Shown: positions 25,143-34,092, counted from the first letter of the stretch. The stretch is 64,000 nt of DNA from Actinophytocola sp963727495 (GCA_963727495.1 CAVSGQ010000005.1:372001-436000); one strand, 5' to 3'. The notes: generated from the sequence alone by a model not told the origin. A program made the numbers and translations.

Positions 25143-26158
25143 CCGTCGGGCTCGCCGCGCGCGACGAGCTGCTCGACGCGGTCGGCGCGGCCGACGAGCG
25201 CCGGGCCGTCGCGATCGCCGAGCGGCTGCTCGACGGCGGGATGACCCCGGAACAGCTGCTGCTCGAGGTGGTCGCGCCGGTGCAGCGGCAGGTCGGGCAG
25301 CTCTGGCAGCGCAACGAGTGGAGCGTCGCCCAGGAGCACGCCGCGACCGCGATCAACGAGCGGGTCATCGCCGTGGCCGCCACCCGCAACGTCGTCGAGC
25401 CGACCCGCGGGCACGTCGTGGTCGCCTGCCTCGACGGCGAATGGCACGCGATCCCGCCGCGCATCGTCGCCGAGATCCTGCGCGGGCACGGCTGGCAGGT
25501 GACCTTCCTCGGCACCAGCGTGCCCACCAGCCACCTGGTGTCCTACCTGCACCAGAACGGCCCGGACGTGGTCGCGCTGAGCTGCACGCTGTCCCGCAGC
25601 CTGCCGCGCGCGCACCAGGTCATCTCCGCATGCCGCAACACCGGTACCCGGGTGTTGGTCGGCGGGCTCGGGTTCGGCGCGCACGGCGAGTGGGCCGCGG
25701 CGCTCGGCGTGTCCAGCTGGGCGGCCGACGCGCTGGAAGCGGTCCGGCTGCTGGAACGGGGCGAGGCCGAGGAGCCGGGCCCGGCCGCCCGGGTGCGCGG
25801 CGCGGACGCCGAGTTCACCGGCCTGCGGGCGCGGCGGGCCGAACTGGTGACGCTGACCATGGAGCGGCTCGGCGAGGTCTTCCCGCCGCTGCGCGGCTAC
25901 GACGAGCACCAGCGCGATGCGACGCTCGAGGACCTCGGGCACATCGTGGACTTCCTCGCCGCGGCGCTCTACGTCGACGAGCCCGCGCTGTTCACCGACT
26001 TCCTGGGCTGGACCGCACAGGTCCTGCGGGCGCGTCGGGTTCCGCTGCGCAGCCTGGACATGACCCTGACCGCCCTGGCCGACACGCTGGCCGACTTCCC
26101 GCGCACCCGCGCGTTCCTCGCGGCGGTCGAGCCGTTCGGCGGGCGGGACGACGGCTAG
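25139..26158 (+). CDS. Cobalamin (B12)-binding domain protein
   Basis: 339 aa from the GTG overlapping the phosphatase stop. N-terminal helical cap (MTPEQLLLEVVAPVQRQVGQLW, WSVAQEHAAT) followed by a Rossmann-like B12 domain. The axial-ligand site reads CLDGEWHAIPP, an E-x-H form of the D-x-H-x-x-G motif, with VALSCTLSRSL and LVGGLGFG loops after it. The C-terminal ~110 residues are helical and unassigned. E-x-H cobalamin domains occur in light-sensing regulators such as CarH, so a light or B12 input to the sigma-control module is possible. Tail overlaps the convergent kinase gene. Confidence 0.82.
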   Translation: MTVGLAARDELLDAVGAADERRAVAIAERLLDGGMTPEQLLLEVVAPVQRQVGQLWQRNEWSVAQEHAATAINERVIAVAATRNVVEPTRGHVVVACLDGEWHAIPPRIVAEILRGHGWQVTFLGTSVPTSHLVSYLHQNGPDVVALSCTLSRSLPRAHQVISACRNTGTRVLVGGLGFGAHGEWAAALGVSSWAADALEAVRLLERGEAEEPGPAARVRGADAEFTGLRARRAELVTLTMERLGEVFPPLRGYDEHQRDATLEDLGHIVDFLAAALYVDEPALFTDFLGWTAQVLRARRVPLRSLDMTLTALADTLADFPRTRAFLAAVEPFGGRDDG

Positions 26159-26574
26159 GCCATGGACGCGTCCGCGCGCTCCCGGGCGGGGGTGTCCGAC
26201 GCGCCGGCCAGGTCCATCTCGGCCCACACGAGCTTGCCGTCACCGTGCACGTCCTGGCCCCAGCCCAGCGAGTACGCCTGGACGAGCAGCAGCCCCCGGC
26301 CGCCGTCCTCGCCCGGAGTCCGCGGGCCGGCCGGGTCGGTCGAGCCGTCCGCGACCTCGACCCGCAGGCGCCCGTCGGCCCGGCCCAGGCCGACCCGGTA
26401 CGGACCGCGGCCGTGCCGCAGTGCGTTGGAGGTCAGTTCGTCGACCACCGCGAGCGCGTCGATCAGGGTGTCCTCGTCCAGGTCGGTGAGCTGCCGGCGC
26501 GCCCATCGTCGGACCCTGGCCAGCTCGGTGAGCTCACCGGTTATGGAGAGAACCTCCGTCTGCCGCTCGCTCAT
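26155..26574 (-). CDS. RsbW-like anti-sigma factor / HATPase-fold serine kinase
   Basis: 139 aa with the GHKL N-box ELTSNALRHG, G1-like VEVADGSTDPAG and the glycine box GGRGLLLVQAYS, then WGQDVHGDGKLVWAEMDL. Such proteins bind a sigma factor and phosphorylate a STAS partner. Opposite strand to the phosphatase and STAS gene, and its 3' end overlaps the B12 gene by 4 bp. Confidence 0.88.
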   Translation of the reverse strand: MSERQTEVLSITGELTELARVRRWARRQLTDLDEDTLIDALAVVDELTSNALRHGRGPYRVGLGRADGRLRVEVADGSTDPAGPRTPGEDGGRGLLLVQAYSLGWGQDVHGDGKLVWAEMDLAGASDTPARERADASMA

Positions 26575-26770
26575 GGTCTTCGTCCCTCGCTCGGCGCCCC
26601 GGATGTCTCAGGTCGTGAGTACCCGCCCGACCCGAAACCATGCATGACCGCTCCGTCGGGCGCATCCACTGATAAGTTTCCGGCACCCGCCGGTTGAGCA
26701 CACAGCCGCACCTCCCAGCCGCCCCGCGCCATCGCTGCCGGGCGGCCTCGAACACCTCCGAGGGAAAGCC

Positions 26771-27157
26771 ATGCCTGCCGAACCTGTGCTGTCACACGGG
26801 CCCTCCGGCGACGTGCCGCCGAACTGGACGTCGTCGACGGAGCGCACCGCCGCCGCGCTCGTCGTGCGGCTGACCGGCGAGCTCGACTATCCCGGCACCA
26901 CCGCGCTGGAGCGGTTGCTCGCCGGCGAGCTCGACACCGACCCGCCCGCGCTGGTGCTCGACATGTCCGGCGTGAGCTTCTGCGACTCGAGCTCGCTGCA
27001 GGCGCTGCTGCGGATCTCCATCCGCGCCCGCGAGCGGGGCGTCGCGTTCGCCCTGGCCTGCGCCGCGACCGCGGTGACCCGCCCCATCGAGGTGCTGGGC
27101 CTGACCGGGCACCTACCCACCTACGCCTCGGTCCCCGCCGCGCTCGCGGCGCGGTAG
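26771..27157 (+). CDS. STAS-domain anti-anti-sigma factor
   Basis: 128 aa. Contains LVVRLTGELDYPGTTALER and the phosphoacceptor loop LDMSGVSFCDSSSLQALL, where one of the serines would be phosphorylated by the RsbW-like kinase and dephosphorylated by the SpoIIE-type phosphatase. Shine-Dalgarno GAGGGAAAG before the ATG. Its 196-bp upstream gap holds no other gene I can see. No sigma factor is encoded in this cluster. Confidence 0.88.
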   Translation: MPAEPVLSHGPSGDVPPNWTSSTERTAAALVVRLTGELDYPGTTALERLLAGELDTDPPALVLDMSGVSFCDSSSLQALLRISIRARERGVAFALACAATAVTRPIEVLGLTGHLPTYASVPAALAAR

Positions 27158-27217
27158 CCACTCTCGCCCGCCACGACCCGGCCTGGTCACAGGCCGGGCA
27201 CGCGGCATGCGCCCCTG

Positions 27218-27267
27218 TTGACTTAGCCACTTGGTTCCATGTAAACACAGGGATACGCAGATGGAAC
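27218..27267 (+). promoter_or_regulatory. Promoter and palindromic operator of the PTS operon
   Basis: TTGACT (27218-27223), 17-nt spacer, then GTAAAC (27241-27246) as a weak -10. The perfect inverted repeat GTTCCAT (27234-27240) / ATGGAAC (27261-27267) brackets the -10 and start point, a good position for repression by the DeoR-type protein encoded directly downstream. Confidence 0.5.
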
Positions 27268-27281
27268 GGTGGCAAATCCAC

Positions 27282-28043
27282 ATGTACGCAGAAGAGCGGC
27301 AGCAGCACATCGTCGACCGGGCGCGGCGCGAAGGCCGGGTCGACGTCGCCGAGCTCTCCGCCGAGCTGGCTGTGACCGGCGAGACGATCCGGCGCGACCT
27401 GTCCGTGCTCGAGCGGCACGGTCTGCTGCGCCGGGTGCACGGCGGCGCGATCCCGGTGGAGCGGCTCGGGTTCGAGCCGGCGCTCGCCGCCCGCGACACC
27501 CTGCTCACCGCGGAGAAGGACCGGATCGCCAAGGCAGCGCTGGCCGAGGTGCCCGAGGAGGGCTCGATCATCCTCGACGCCGGCACCACCACCGCCCGGC
27601 TCGCCGAGATCCTGCCCGTCGACCGGCAGCTGACCGTGCTCACCAACGCGCTGCCGACCGCGCTCTCGCTCGCCACCCGCGCCACCATCAACGTGCTGTT
27701 CATCGGCGGCCGGGTCCGCGGCCGCACGCTGGCCTGCGTCGACCCGTGGGCGATGGAGGCGCTGGCGCAGAGCTACGTCGACGTCGCGTTCGTGGCCACC
27801 AACGGCCTGTCCGTGCAGCGCGGGCTGACCACGCCGGACCAGGCGGAGGCCGCGGTGAAGAAGGCGATGATCGCCGCCGCCCGGCGGACCGTGCTGCTCG
27901 CCGACCACACCAAGGTCACCACCGACCACCTGGCCCGGTTCGGCCGGCTCGGCGACATCGACACGTTCATCACCGACACCGGCCTCGACGAGCGCACCGC
28001 CGCCGAGATCGAGTCGCACGGTCCGAGGGTGGTGCGGGCGTGA
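27282..28043 (+). CDS. DeoR/GlpR family transcriptional regulator
   Basis: 253 aa. N-terminal HTH MYAEERQQHIVDRARREG through TGETIRRDLSVLERHGLLRR and HGGAI, then a sugar-phosphate-sensing DeoRC domain with ILDAGTTTARLAEIL, VLTNALPTALSL and ADHTKV. The start at MYAEER is preferred over the upstream ATGs (27231, 27261) because the operator lies across them and family members begin here. Stop overlaps the GTG of the kinase gene. Probably a repressor relieved by a sugar phosphate. Confidence 0.9.
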   Translation: MYAEERQQHIVDRARREGRVDVAELSAELAVTGETIRRDLSVLERHGLLRRVHGGAIPVERLGFEPALAARDTLLTAEKDRIAKAALAEVPEEGSIILDAGTTTARLAEILPVDRQLTVLTNALPTALSLATRATINVLFIGGRVRGRTLACVDPWAMEALAQSYVDVAFVATNGLSVQRGLTTPDQAEAAVKKAMIAAARRTVLLADHTKVTTDHLARFGRLGDIDTFITDTGLDERTAAEIESHGPRVVRA

Positions 28044-29011
28044 TCGTCACCCTGACACTGAACCCCAGCCTGGACCGCACGATCGAGATCGCGCGGCTCA
28101 CCCGGGGTGCCATGACCCGGGCCACCGCCACCCGCCTGGACCCCGGCGGCAAGGGCGTCAACGTGTCGCGGGCGCTGGCCGCGCACCGCGTCCCGACCCG
28201 CGCGGTCGTGCCGCTGGGTGGCTCGGAGGGCGACCAGCTCACCGGGCTGCTGCGGGTCGAGGGCATCGACGTGTGCGCGGTCCCGGTCACCGGCCACACC
28301 CGGTCCAACGTCAGCCTGGTGGAGCCGGACGGCACGGTCACCAAGATCAACGAGCCGGGCGGGTCGCTGCTCGCCGAGGACCTGGAGCGGATCGTGGCCG
28401 CGACGCTGACCGCGGCCGTCGGGGCGGACTGGGTGGTGGCGAGCGGGAGCCTGCCGCCCGGGGTGCCGGACACCTTCTACGGCCGGCTCGGCACCCGCCT
28501 GGCCGAGCTGGGTGTCCGGTTCGCGGTGGACACGTCCGGTCCGGCCCTCGCCGGAGCGCTCGGCTGCGGGCCGGCGCTGGTCAAGCCGAACCGGGACGAG
28601 CTCGCCGAGTCGGTGGGGTTCCGGATCGACACGGTCGGCGACGCGGTGCGCGCGGCGGAGGCGATGCGGGCCGCGGGTGCCGAGGCGGTGCTGGCGAGCC
28701 TCGGCGCGGACGGTGCGGTGCTGGTCGACCGGCAGGGGATGCGGTACGGCGAGTCCCCGGTGGACCGGGGCCGCAGTGCGGTCGGGGCGGGAGACGCGAT
28801 GCTGGCCGGCTACCTGGCGGCCGGGATCAGGGGTGGGGATGTCCTCGTCGAGGCGTTGTCGTGGGGTGCGGCGGCGGTGCGGTTTCCGGGCTCCCGGATG
28901 CCTGGACCGTCCGATGTGGAGCGTGGTGCCGTGCTCGTGCACGCCACCGCCGATCTGTCGCGGCCACTGCGTGGGCCGCACCAAGCGCACGGGATGGAGC
29001 AGATTCGATGA
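28040..29011 (+). CDS. fruK: 1-phosphofructokinase (PfkB family)
   Basis: 323 aa. VTLTLNPSLDRTIE at the start, LDPGGKGVNVSRAL, substrate loop TKINEPG, ASGSLPPGVP and the anion-hole motif AVGAGDAMLAGYL. Phosphorylates fructose 1-phosphate (or tagatose 6-phosphate) to the bisphosphate. GTG start overlaps the regulator stop; its own stop overlaps the mtlA ATG. Its presence in a mannitol-type PTS operon suggests the system also handles a ketose-1-phosphate; specificity is inferred. Confidence 0.85.
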   Translation: MIVTLTLNPSLDRTIEIARLTRGAMTRATATRLDPGGKGVNVSRALAAHRVPTRAVVPLGGSEGDQLTGLLRVEGIDVCAVPVTGHTRSNVSLVEPDGTVTKINEPGGSLLAEDLERIVAATLTAAVGADWVVASGSLPPGVPDTFYGRLGTRLAELGVRFAVDTSGPALAGALGCGPALVKPNRDELAESVGFRIDTVGDAVRAAEAMRAAGAEAVLASLGADGAVLVDRQGMRYGESPVDRGRSAVGAGDAMLAGYLAAGIRGGDVLVEALSWGAAAVRFPGSRMPGPSDVERGAVLVHATADLSRPLRGPHQAHGMEQIR

Positions 29012-30516
29012 CGAATGTTGCCATGGCCGACCTGAAGCATCTTCAGGGCAATGGTTTCCGGGCCAGAGTGCAGCGCTTCGGCGGCTACCTGGCCGGGATG
29101 ATCATGCCGAACATCGGCGCGTTCATCGCCTGGGGCCTGATCACCGCGATGTTCATCCCGACCGGATGGCTGCCGAACGAGAAGCTCGCCATGCTGGTCG
29201 GCCCGACGATCAGCGTGCTGCTGCCGGTGCTGATCGGCTACACCGGTGGCCGGATGGTGCACGGCCAGCGCGGCGCGGTGGCCGGCGCGATCGCCACGAT
29301 GGGCGTGGTCGTCGGCACCGACGTGCCGATGTTCCTCGGCGCGATGATCATCGGGCCGCTGGCCGCGCTGGTGATCAAGGCCTTCGACAGGTCTGTCGAA
29401 GGCAGGATCAAGACCGGCTTCGAGATGCTGGTCAACAACTTCTCGGTCGGCATTCTCGGCGGCGGCATGGCACTGCTCGGCCTGATCGGCATCGGTCCGA
29501 TCGTCGAGGGGTTGACCAAGGCGGCCGGCAACGCCGTGGACTTCCTGGTGAGCAACACCCTGCTGCCGCTGGTGTCGATCATCGTCGAGCCGGCCAAGGT
29601 GCTGTTCCTCAACAACGCGATCAACCACGGCGTGTTCAGCCCGCTGGGCGTGGAGCAGGCGACACAGCACGGCCAGTCGATCCTGTTCATGATCGAGACG
29701 AACCCCGGGCCGGGCCTGGGCATCCTGACCGCGTTCCTCCTGTTCGGACCGCGCCGGATCCGGCCGACCGTGCCGGGCGCGATGATCATCCACTTCCTCG
29801 GCGGCATCCACGAGATCTACTTCCCGTACGTGCTGATGAAGCCGAAGATGATCCTGGCCGCGATCGCCGGTGGCATGGCCGGCGTGACCACCGCACTGGT
29901 CACCCATTCCGGGCTGCTGGCCACCCCCGCGCCGGGCAGCATCTTCGCCTACCTGGCGGTCACCCCGCGCGGCGGCTACGTCAGCGTGCTGCTGTCCGTC
30001 GCGATCGCGGCCGGGGTGTCGTTCGTGGTGGGTGCCGCGCTGCTGAGGTTCGGGCACGACGAGGACGTCGACGAGCCGGGCGCGACGCCGCCGGCGGCCG
30101 GTGAGCTGGCCGAGGCGGTCGAGGACGAGGTGGAGCACCAGGGCGAGGCACCGGTGACCGGCGCCGCGGTGAGCCCCACGGCGAACGGTGCGGTCGCGGC
30201 CCCGGCCCGGCCGGTGATCTCCGGCAGGGAGGTCACGAAGCTCGTGGTCGCCTGCGACGCCGGCATGGGCAGCAGCGTGATGCTCGCGAGCCAGATGCGC
30301 ACCCGGCTCAAGCCGTACGGGGTGAGCGTCGAGCACGTGTCGGTCAACGACATTCCGGCGGAGACGCGGCTCGTGCTGACCCACACCGACCTCGCCGCCC
30401 GCGCCCGGGCGACCGTGCCGCACGCGGTGGTGGTCGAGTTCCGGATGTTCCTCGGCGACCCGGTGTTCGACGAGGTCGAGAAGGCGATCAAGGAAGGCAG
30501 CGAGATCCGTGGCTGA
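29008..30516 (+). CDS. mtlA: PTS mannitol-type transporter EIICB
   Basis: 502 aa. Membrane EIIC part (about 1-345) matches MtlA closely: MIMPNIGAFIAWGLITAMF, NNAINHGVFSPLGVEQA, HFLGGIHEIYFPYVLM. A glutamate/alanine-rich linker leads to the EIIB domain with phospho-cysteine C416 in LVVACDAGMGSSVM. Takes up and phosphorylates mannitol or a similar hexitol. EIIA is a separate gene immediately downstream (8-bp overlap). Confidence 0.93.
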   Translation: MTNVAMADLKHLQGNGFRARVQRFGGYLAGMIMPNIGAFIAWGLITAMFIPTGWLPNEKLAMLVGPTISVLLPVLIGYTGGRMVHGQRGAVAGAIATMGVVVGTDVPMFLGAMIIGPLAALVIKAFDRSVEGRIKTGFEMLVNNFSVGILGGGMALLGLIGIGPIVEGLTKAAGNAVDFLVSNTLLPLVSIIVEPAKVLFLNNAINHGVFSPLGVEQATQHGQSILFMIETNPGPGLGILTAFLLFGPRRIRPTVPGAMIIHFLGGIHEIYFPYVLMKPKMILAAIAGGMAGVTTALVTHSGLLATPAPGSIFAYLAVTPRGGYVSVLLSVAIAAGVSFVVGAALLRFGHDEDVDEPGATPPAAGELAEAVEDEVEHQGEAPVTGAAVSPTANGAVAAPARPVISGREVTKLVVACDAGMGSSVMLASQMRTRLKPYGVSVEHVSVNDIPAETRLVLTHTDLAARARATVPHAVVVEFRMFLGDPVFDEVEKAIKEGSEIRG

Positions 30517-30973
30517 GCCGGGAACCGGGCACGACGTGCTGCCCGTGGAGGGCATCCGGCTGGCGCTGACCGCGTCCGACAAGTGGGACGCGATCCGCCA
30601 GTCCGGGGCCCTGCTGGCCGAGCTGGGGGCCGTCGAGGACGGCTACCCGGAGACCATGCTGGAGCGCGAGCGCTCCGTGTCGACGTTCATCGGCGAGGGT
30701 GTGGCGATTCCACACGGGACGGACGAGAGCCGGGCCCTGGTCCGCCGCACGACGCTGGGAGTGCTGCAGTTCCCGGACGGCGTGGACTGGGACGGCCAGA
30801 CCGTGACGATCTGCGTGGCCATCGCGGCCAAGGGCGACGAGCACGTCACCGTGCTCTCCGCGCTGGCGCAGATCCTGATGGACCCCGCCCGGGCCGAGCA
30901 GCTGCGCACCTCGACGAGCGTCGAGGACGTCCACGGGCTCCTGTCGTCGATCGGGGAAGGAATCGAAGTATGA
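30509..30973 (+). CDS. mtlF: PTS EIIA component, mannitol type
   Basis: 154 aa from a GTG inside the end of mtlA. Active-site histidine H69 in FIGEGVAIPHGTDE, the typical EIIA-Mtl/Fru loop. Receives phosphate from HPr (encoded two genes on) and passes it to the EIIB cysteine. Its stop overlaps the ATG of the dehydrogenase. Confidence 0.92.
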   Translation: MAEPGTGHDVLPVEGIRLALTASDKWDAIRQSGALLAELGAVEDGYPETMLERERSVSTFIGEGVAIPHGTDESRALVRRTTLGVLQFPDGVDWDGQTVTICVAIAAKGDEHVTVLSALAQILMDPARAEQLRTSTSVEDVHGLLSSIGEGIEV

Positions 30974-32022
30974 GGGTGGCGCGTTTCTACGCCCCTGGCG
31001 ACCTCCGGCTGGAGGACGCCGAGGAGCCGGTGCCGGCCCCGAGGGAGGTGAAGATCCGGGTCCGCCAGTGCTCGACCTGCGGCACCGACGTGAAGATCTT
31101 CAACCACGGGCACCACCACCTGGTGCCGCCGCGGGTCATCGGGCACGAGATCGCCGGCGAGATCGTCGAGGTCGGCGCCGAGGTGTCCGGCTGGTCGGCG
31201 GGCGAGGGGGTGCAGGTGATCGCCGCGGTGCCGTGCGGGACCTGCGCGGACTGCCGGCGTGGCCGGATGACCGTCTGTCCCAACCAGACCTCGGTGGGCT
31301 ACCACTACGACGGCGGGTTCGCCGAGTTCCTGGTGGTGCCCGAGGCGGTGCTGGCGGTCGACGGGCTGAACCGGATCCCGGACGGGGTCAGCTTCGCCGA
31401 GGCGTCCGTCGCCGAGCCGCTGGCCTGCGTGGTCAACGGGCAGGAGATCGCCGGGGTCGGCCGGCACGACGGGCACGGCGACGACGTCGTGGTGGTCGGC
31501 GCCGGCCCGATCGGCTGCCTGCACGTGCGGCTGGCCCGCGCGCGCGGCGCCCGCCGGGTGTTCCTGGTGGAGCTCAACCGGTCCCGGCTGGACATGTCGG
31601 CGGCGGCCGTCGACCCGGACGCGGCGATCTGCGGGTCCGAGGTGGACGCCATCGACGAGGTGCGCAAGCTCACCGACGGCCGCGGCGTGGACGTGGTGAT
31701 CACCGCGGCCGCGTCCGGCGCGGCGCAGCAGGACGCGCTGCAGATGGCCGCGCGCAGCGGGCGGATCAGCTTCTTCGGCGGCCTGCCCAAGGACAAGCCG
31801 ACGATCTCGCTGGACTCGAACCTGGTGCACTACCGGGAGCTGACGATCTTCGGCGCGAACGGCTCCAGCCCGGCGCACAACAAGCGGGCGCTGGAGCTGA
31901 TCGCGGACGGCCGGGTGCCGGTGCACGACCTGATCACGCACCGGCTGAAGCTGGCCGAACTGCACGACGCGATCGAACTGGTCGCGTCGGGACGAGCCAT
32001 CAAGGTGACAATAGAGCCGTAG
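30970..32022 (+). CDS. Zinc-dependent medium-chain dehydrogenase (sorbitol/polyol type)
   Basis: 350 aa. Catalytic zinc site CSTCGTD and GHEIAGEI, four structural-zinc cysteines in CGTCADCRRGRMTVC, and the Rossmann motif VVVVGAGPIGCLH. Within a mannitol-type PTS operon it may oxidise the incoming hexitol phosphate to a ketose phosphate, doing the job of the usual MtlD, which is absent from the cluster. That role is inference from position. Confidence 0.85.
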   Translation: MRVARFYAPGDLRLEDAEEPVPAPREVKIRVRQCSTCGTDVKIFNHGHHHLVPPRVIGHEIAGEIVEVGAEVSGWSAGEGVQVIAAVPCGTCADCRRGRMTVCPNQTSVGYHYDGGFAEFLVVPEAVLAVDGLNRIPDGVSFAEASVAEPLACVVNGQEIAGVGRHDGHGDDVVVVGAGPIGCLHVRLARARGARRVFLVELNRSRLDMSAAAVDPDAAICGSEVDAIDEVRKLTDGRGVDVVITAAASGAAQQDALQMAARSGRISFFGGLPKDKPTISLDSNLVHYRELTIFGANGSSPAHNKRALELIADGRVPVHDLITHRLKLAELHDAIELVASGRAIKVTIEP

Positions 32023-32031
32023 GAGGGTGCC

Positions 32032-32313
32032 ATGGCCACGCGTGACGTCGTCGTCGGGTCGCGGATCGGCCTGCACGGGCGGCCGGCCGCCATCGTCGTG
32101 AGGACGGCGGCGGCCCAGCCGGTCTCCATCAAGATCAGCACGGGTGACCGCCCGCCGGTCGACGCGAGCAGCATCATCGCGGTGCTCGCGCTCGGCGCGC
32201 ACGGCGGGGACACCGTGACCATCTCCGCCGACGGGGAGGGTGCCGAGACGGCGCTGGACGCGCTGGCCGAGGTGCTCGCGCAGGACCTCGACGCGGAACC
32301 GGCCGATGCCTGA
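32032..32313 (+). CDS. ptsH: HPr phosphocarrier protein
   Basis: 93 aa. Active-site H15 in GLHGRPA and the regulatory-site-like ASSIIAVLALGA. Carries phosphate from EI to EIIA. Shine-Dalgarno AGGAGGGTG before the ATG. Overlaps the EI start by 8 bp. Confidence 0.93.
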   Translation: MATRDVVVGSRIGLHGRPAAIVVRTAAAQPVSIKISTGDRPPVDASSIIAVLALGAHGGDTVTISADGEGAETALDALAEVLAQDLDAEPADA

Positions 32314-33940
32314 GCTGGCGGGACTGGGCGTGAGCCCGGGCCGCACGGCCGGGCCGGTCCACCGCATGTCCCCGCCGCCCACGCTGCCGGACGAGCCGCC
32401 GCCGGTGTCCGACCCGGCGGCGGAGAAGGAGGCGGCCGCGGCCGCGCTGCGGTTCGTCGCCGACGAGCTCACCCGGCTGTCCGGTCAGGTGTCGGGCACC
32501 GCCGCGGAGGTGCTGGACACCGAGTCGATGATGGCCGTCGACCCGACCCTGGCCGACGGGGTGGCCCGGCACGTCGACGCGGGCCGGGCCGCGGCGTGGG
32601 CGGTGACCGACGCGATCGCCGAGCAGCAGGACGCGTTCGCGGCGATCGGCGGGTACTTCGCCGAGCGGGCCGCGGACCTGGCCGACATCCGCGACCGCGC
32701 GGTGGCCCGGCTGCTCGGCGAGCCGATGCCCGGCCTGCCGGCGCCCGGGGTGCCGTACGTGCTGGTCGCCGACGACCTCTCGCCCGCGGACACCGCGCTG
32801 CTGGACCCGGCCGCGGTGCTGGCGATCGTCACCCGGCGTGGCGGCCCGACGAGCCACACGGCGATCCTCGCGAAGGCCCGCGGCCTGCCTGCGGTCGTCG
32901 GCTGCGCCGGGGTGCTGGACCTGACCGATGGCATCACGGTCGCGGTGGACGGCACCACCGGCCAGGTGTCCACGGTGGACCCGGGGGCGGCGGAGGAGAT
33001 CCGCGAGCGGGCGCGGCGCGAGCGGGAACGGCTGGCGAGCGTCACCGGGCCCGGACGGACGCGGGACGGGCATCCGGTGCCGCTGCTGCTCAACGTCGGC
33101 GGCGCGGCGGACGTGAACCCGAACGCGGAGGGCGTTGGCCTGTTCCGCACCGAGTTCCTGTTCCTGGACCGGACGACCGCGCCGACCGTCGAGGAGCAGG
33201 AGCGGGTCTACGCCGAGGTGTTCGGCGCGCTCGGCGAGGGCAAGATCGTGCTGCGCACGCTGGACGCCGGGGCGGACAAGCCGCTGCCGTTCCTGGGCCT
33301 GGCCGGGGAGGACAACCCGGCGCTGGGCGTGCGCGGCCTGCGCATCGCCCGCGACCACCCGGAGGTGCTGGCCGACCAGCTGGCGGCGGTGTCCCGGGCG
33401 GCGTCCGCGACCGGGGCGGACGTGTGGGTGATGGCGCCGATGGTCGCCACGGTGGCCGAGGCCGACGCGTTCGCCGCCGAGGTCCGCAAGGCCGGCCTGC
33501 CGACGGCGGGGGTGATGATCGAGGTGCCGGCCGCGGCGCTGCGGATCCGCCACCTGCTCGAGGTGGTCGACTTCGTGAGCATCGGGACGAACGACCTGAG
33601 CCAGTACACGATGGCGTCCGACCGGATGAACGGCGACCTCGCGGACCTGCTGGACCCGTGGCAGCCGGCGGTGCTGGACCTGGTCGCCGGCGTCGCGAGC
33701 GCCGGCCGGGAGCTGGGCAAGCCGGTCGGGGTGTGCGGCGAGTCGGCGGGGGACCCCCTGCTGGCGCTGGTCTTCGCCGGCCTGGGCGTGACGACCCTGT
33801 CGATGTCCGGCTCGGTCGTGCCGGCCGTCCGCGCCTCGCTCGCCGCCCACACCCTGGCCGACTGCGAGCACCTCGCCCGCCTCGCCCTCGACGCCCCCGA
33901 CGCCGTCTCCGCCCGCCAAGCCGTCGCCACCCACACCTGA
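32306..33940 (+). CDS. ptsI: PTS enzyme I (phosphoenolpyruvate-protein phosphotransferase)
   Basis: 544 aa from the ATG of MPELAGLGVSPG; the longer frame upstream only shadows ptsH. Phospho-histidine H184 in GGPTSHTAILAK, the C-terminal PEP site with GLFRTEFLFLDR, VGVRGLRI-type segment (LGVRGLRIARDHPE), IGTNDLSQYTMA and VCGESAGDPL. Starts the phosphate relay from PEP. Its location in a sugar-specific operon makes this PTS self-sufficient. Followed by a repeat-rich intergenic region. Confidence 0.94.
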   Translation: MPELAGLGVSPGRTAGPVHRMSPPPTLPDEPPPVSDPAAEKEAAAAALRFVADELTRLSGQVSGTAAEVLDTESMMAVDPTLADGVARHVDAGRAAAWAVTDAIAEQQDAFAAIGGYFAERAADLADIRDRAVARLLGEPMPGLPAPGVPYVLVADDLSPADTALLDPAAVLAIVTRRGGPTSHTAILAKARGLPAVVGCAGVLDLTDGITVAVDGTTGQVSTVDPGAAEEIRERARRERERLASVTGPGRTRDGHPVPLLLNVGGAADVNPNAEGVGLFRTEFLFLDRTTAPTVEEQERVYAEVFGALGEGKIVLRTLDAGADKPLPFLGLAGEDNPALGVRGLRIARDHPEVLADQLAAVSRAASATGADVWVMAPMVATVAEADAFAAEVRKAGLPTAGVMIEVPAAALRIRHLLEVVDFVSIGTNDLSQYTMASDRMNGDLADLLDPWQPAVLDLVAGVASAGRELGKPVGVCGESAGDPLLALVFAGLGVTTLSMSGSVVPAVRASLAAHTLADCEHLARLALDAPDAVSARQAVATHT

Positions 33941-33944
33941 CCCC

Positions 33945-34092
33945 GCGAGTCCAACGCTCCGAACCCGCGTGTCCAACGTTCCGAACCCGCGTGTCCAACG
34001 TTCCGGACCGCCCGACGGCGGTCGTCGCGAATGTTGGACTCAGGGGTCGGGAGTGTTGGACACGCGGGTCGGGAGCGTTGGACTCGCGGGGG
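33945..34092. repeat. 22-bp repeat array, three forward and about three inverted units
   Basis: Three direct units (33945-33966, 33967-33988, 33989-34010) with the core GTCCAACGTTCCGAACCC, then about 17 bp, then inverted units at about 34028-34048, 34049-34070 and 34071-34092 with the complementary core GTTGGAC. The two halves could pair into one long hairpin. Lies between convergent genes (ptsI and the M1 peptidase), so it may act as a bidirectional terminator or is a mobile intergenic repeat. Confidence 0.8.
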
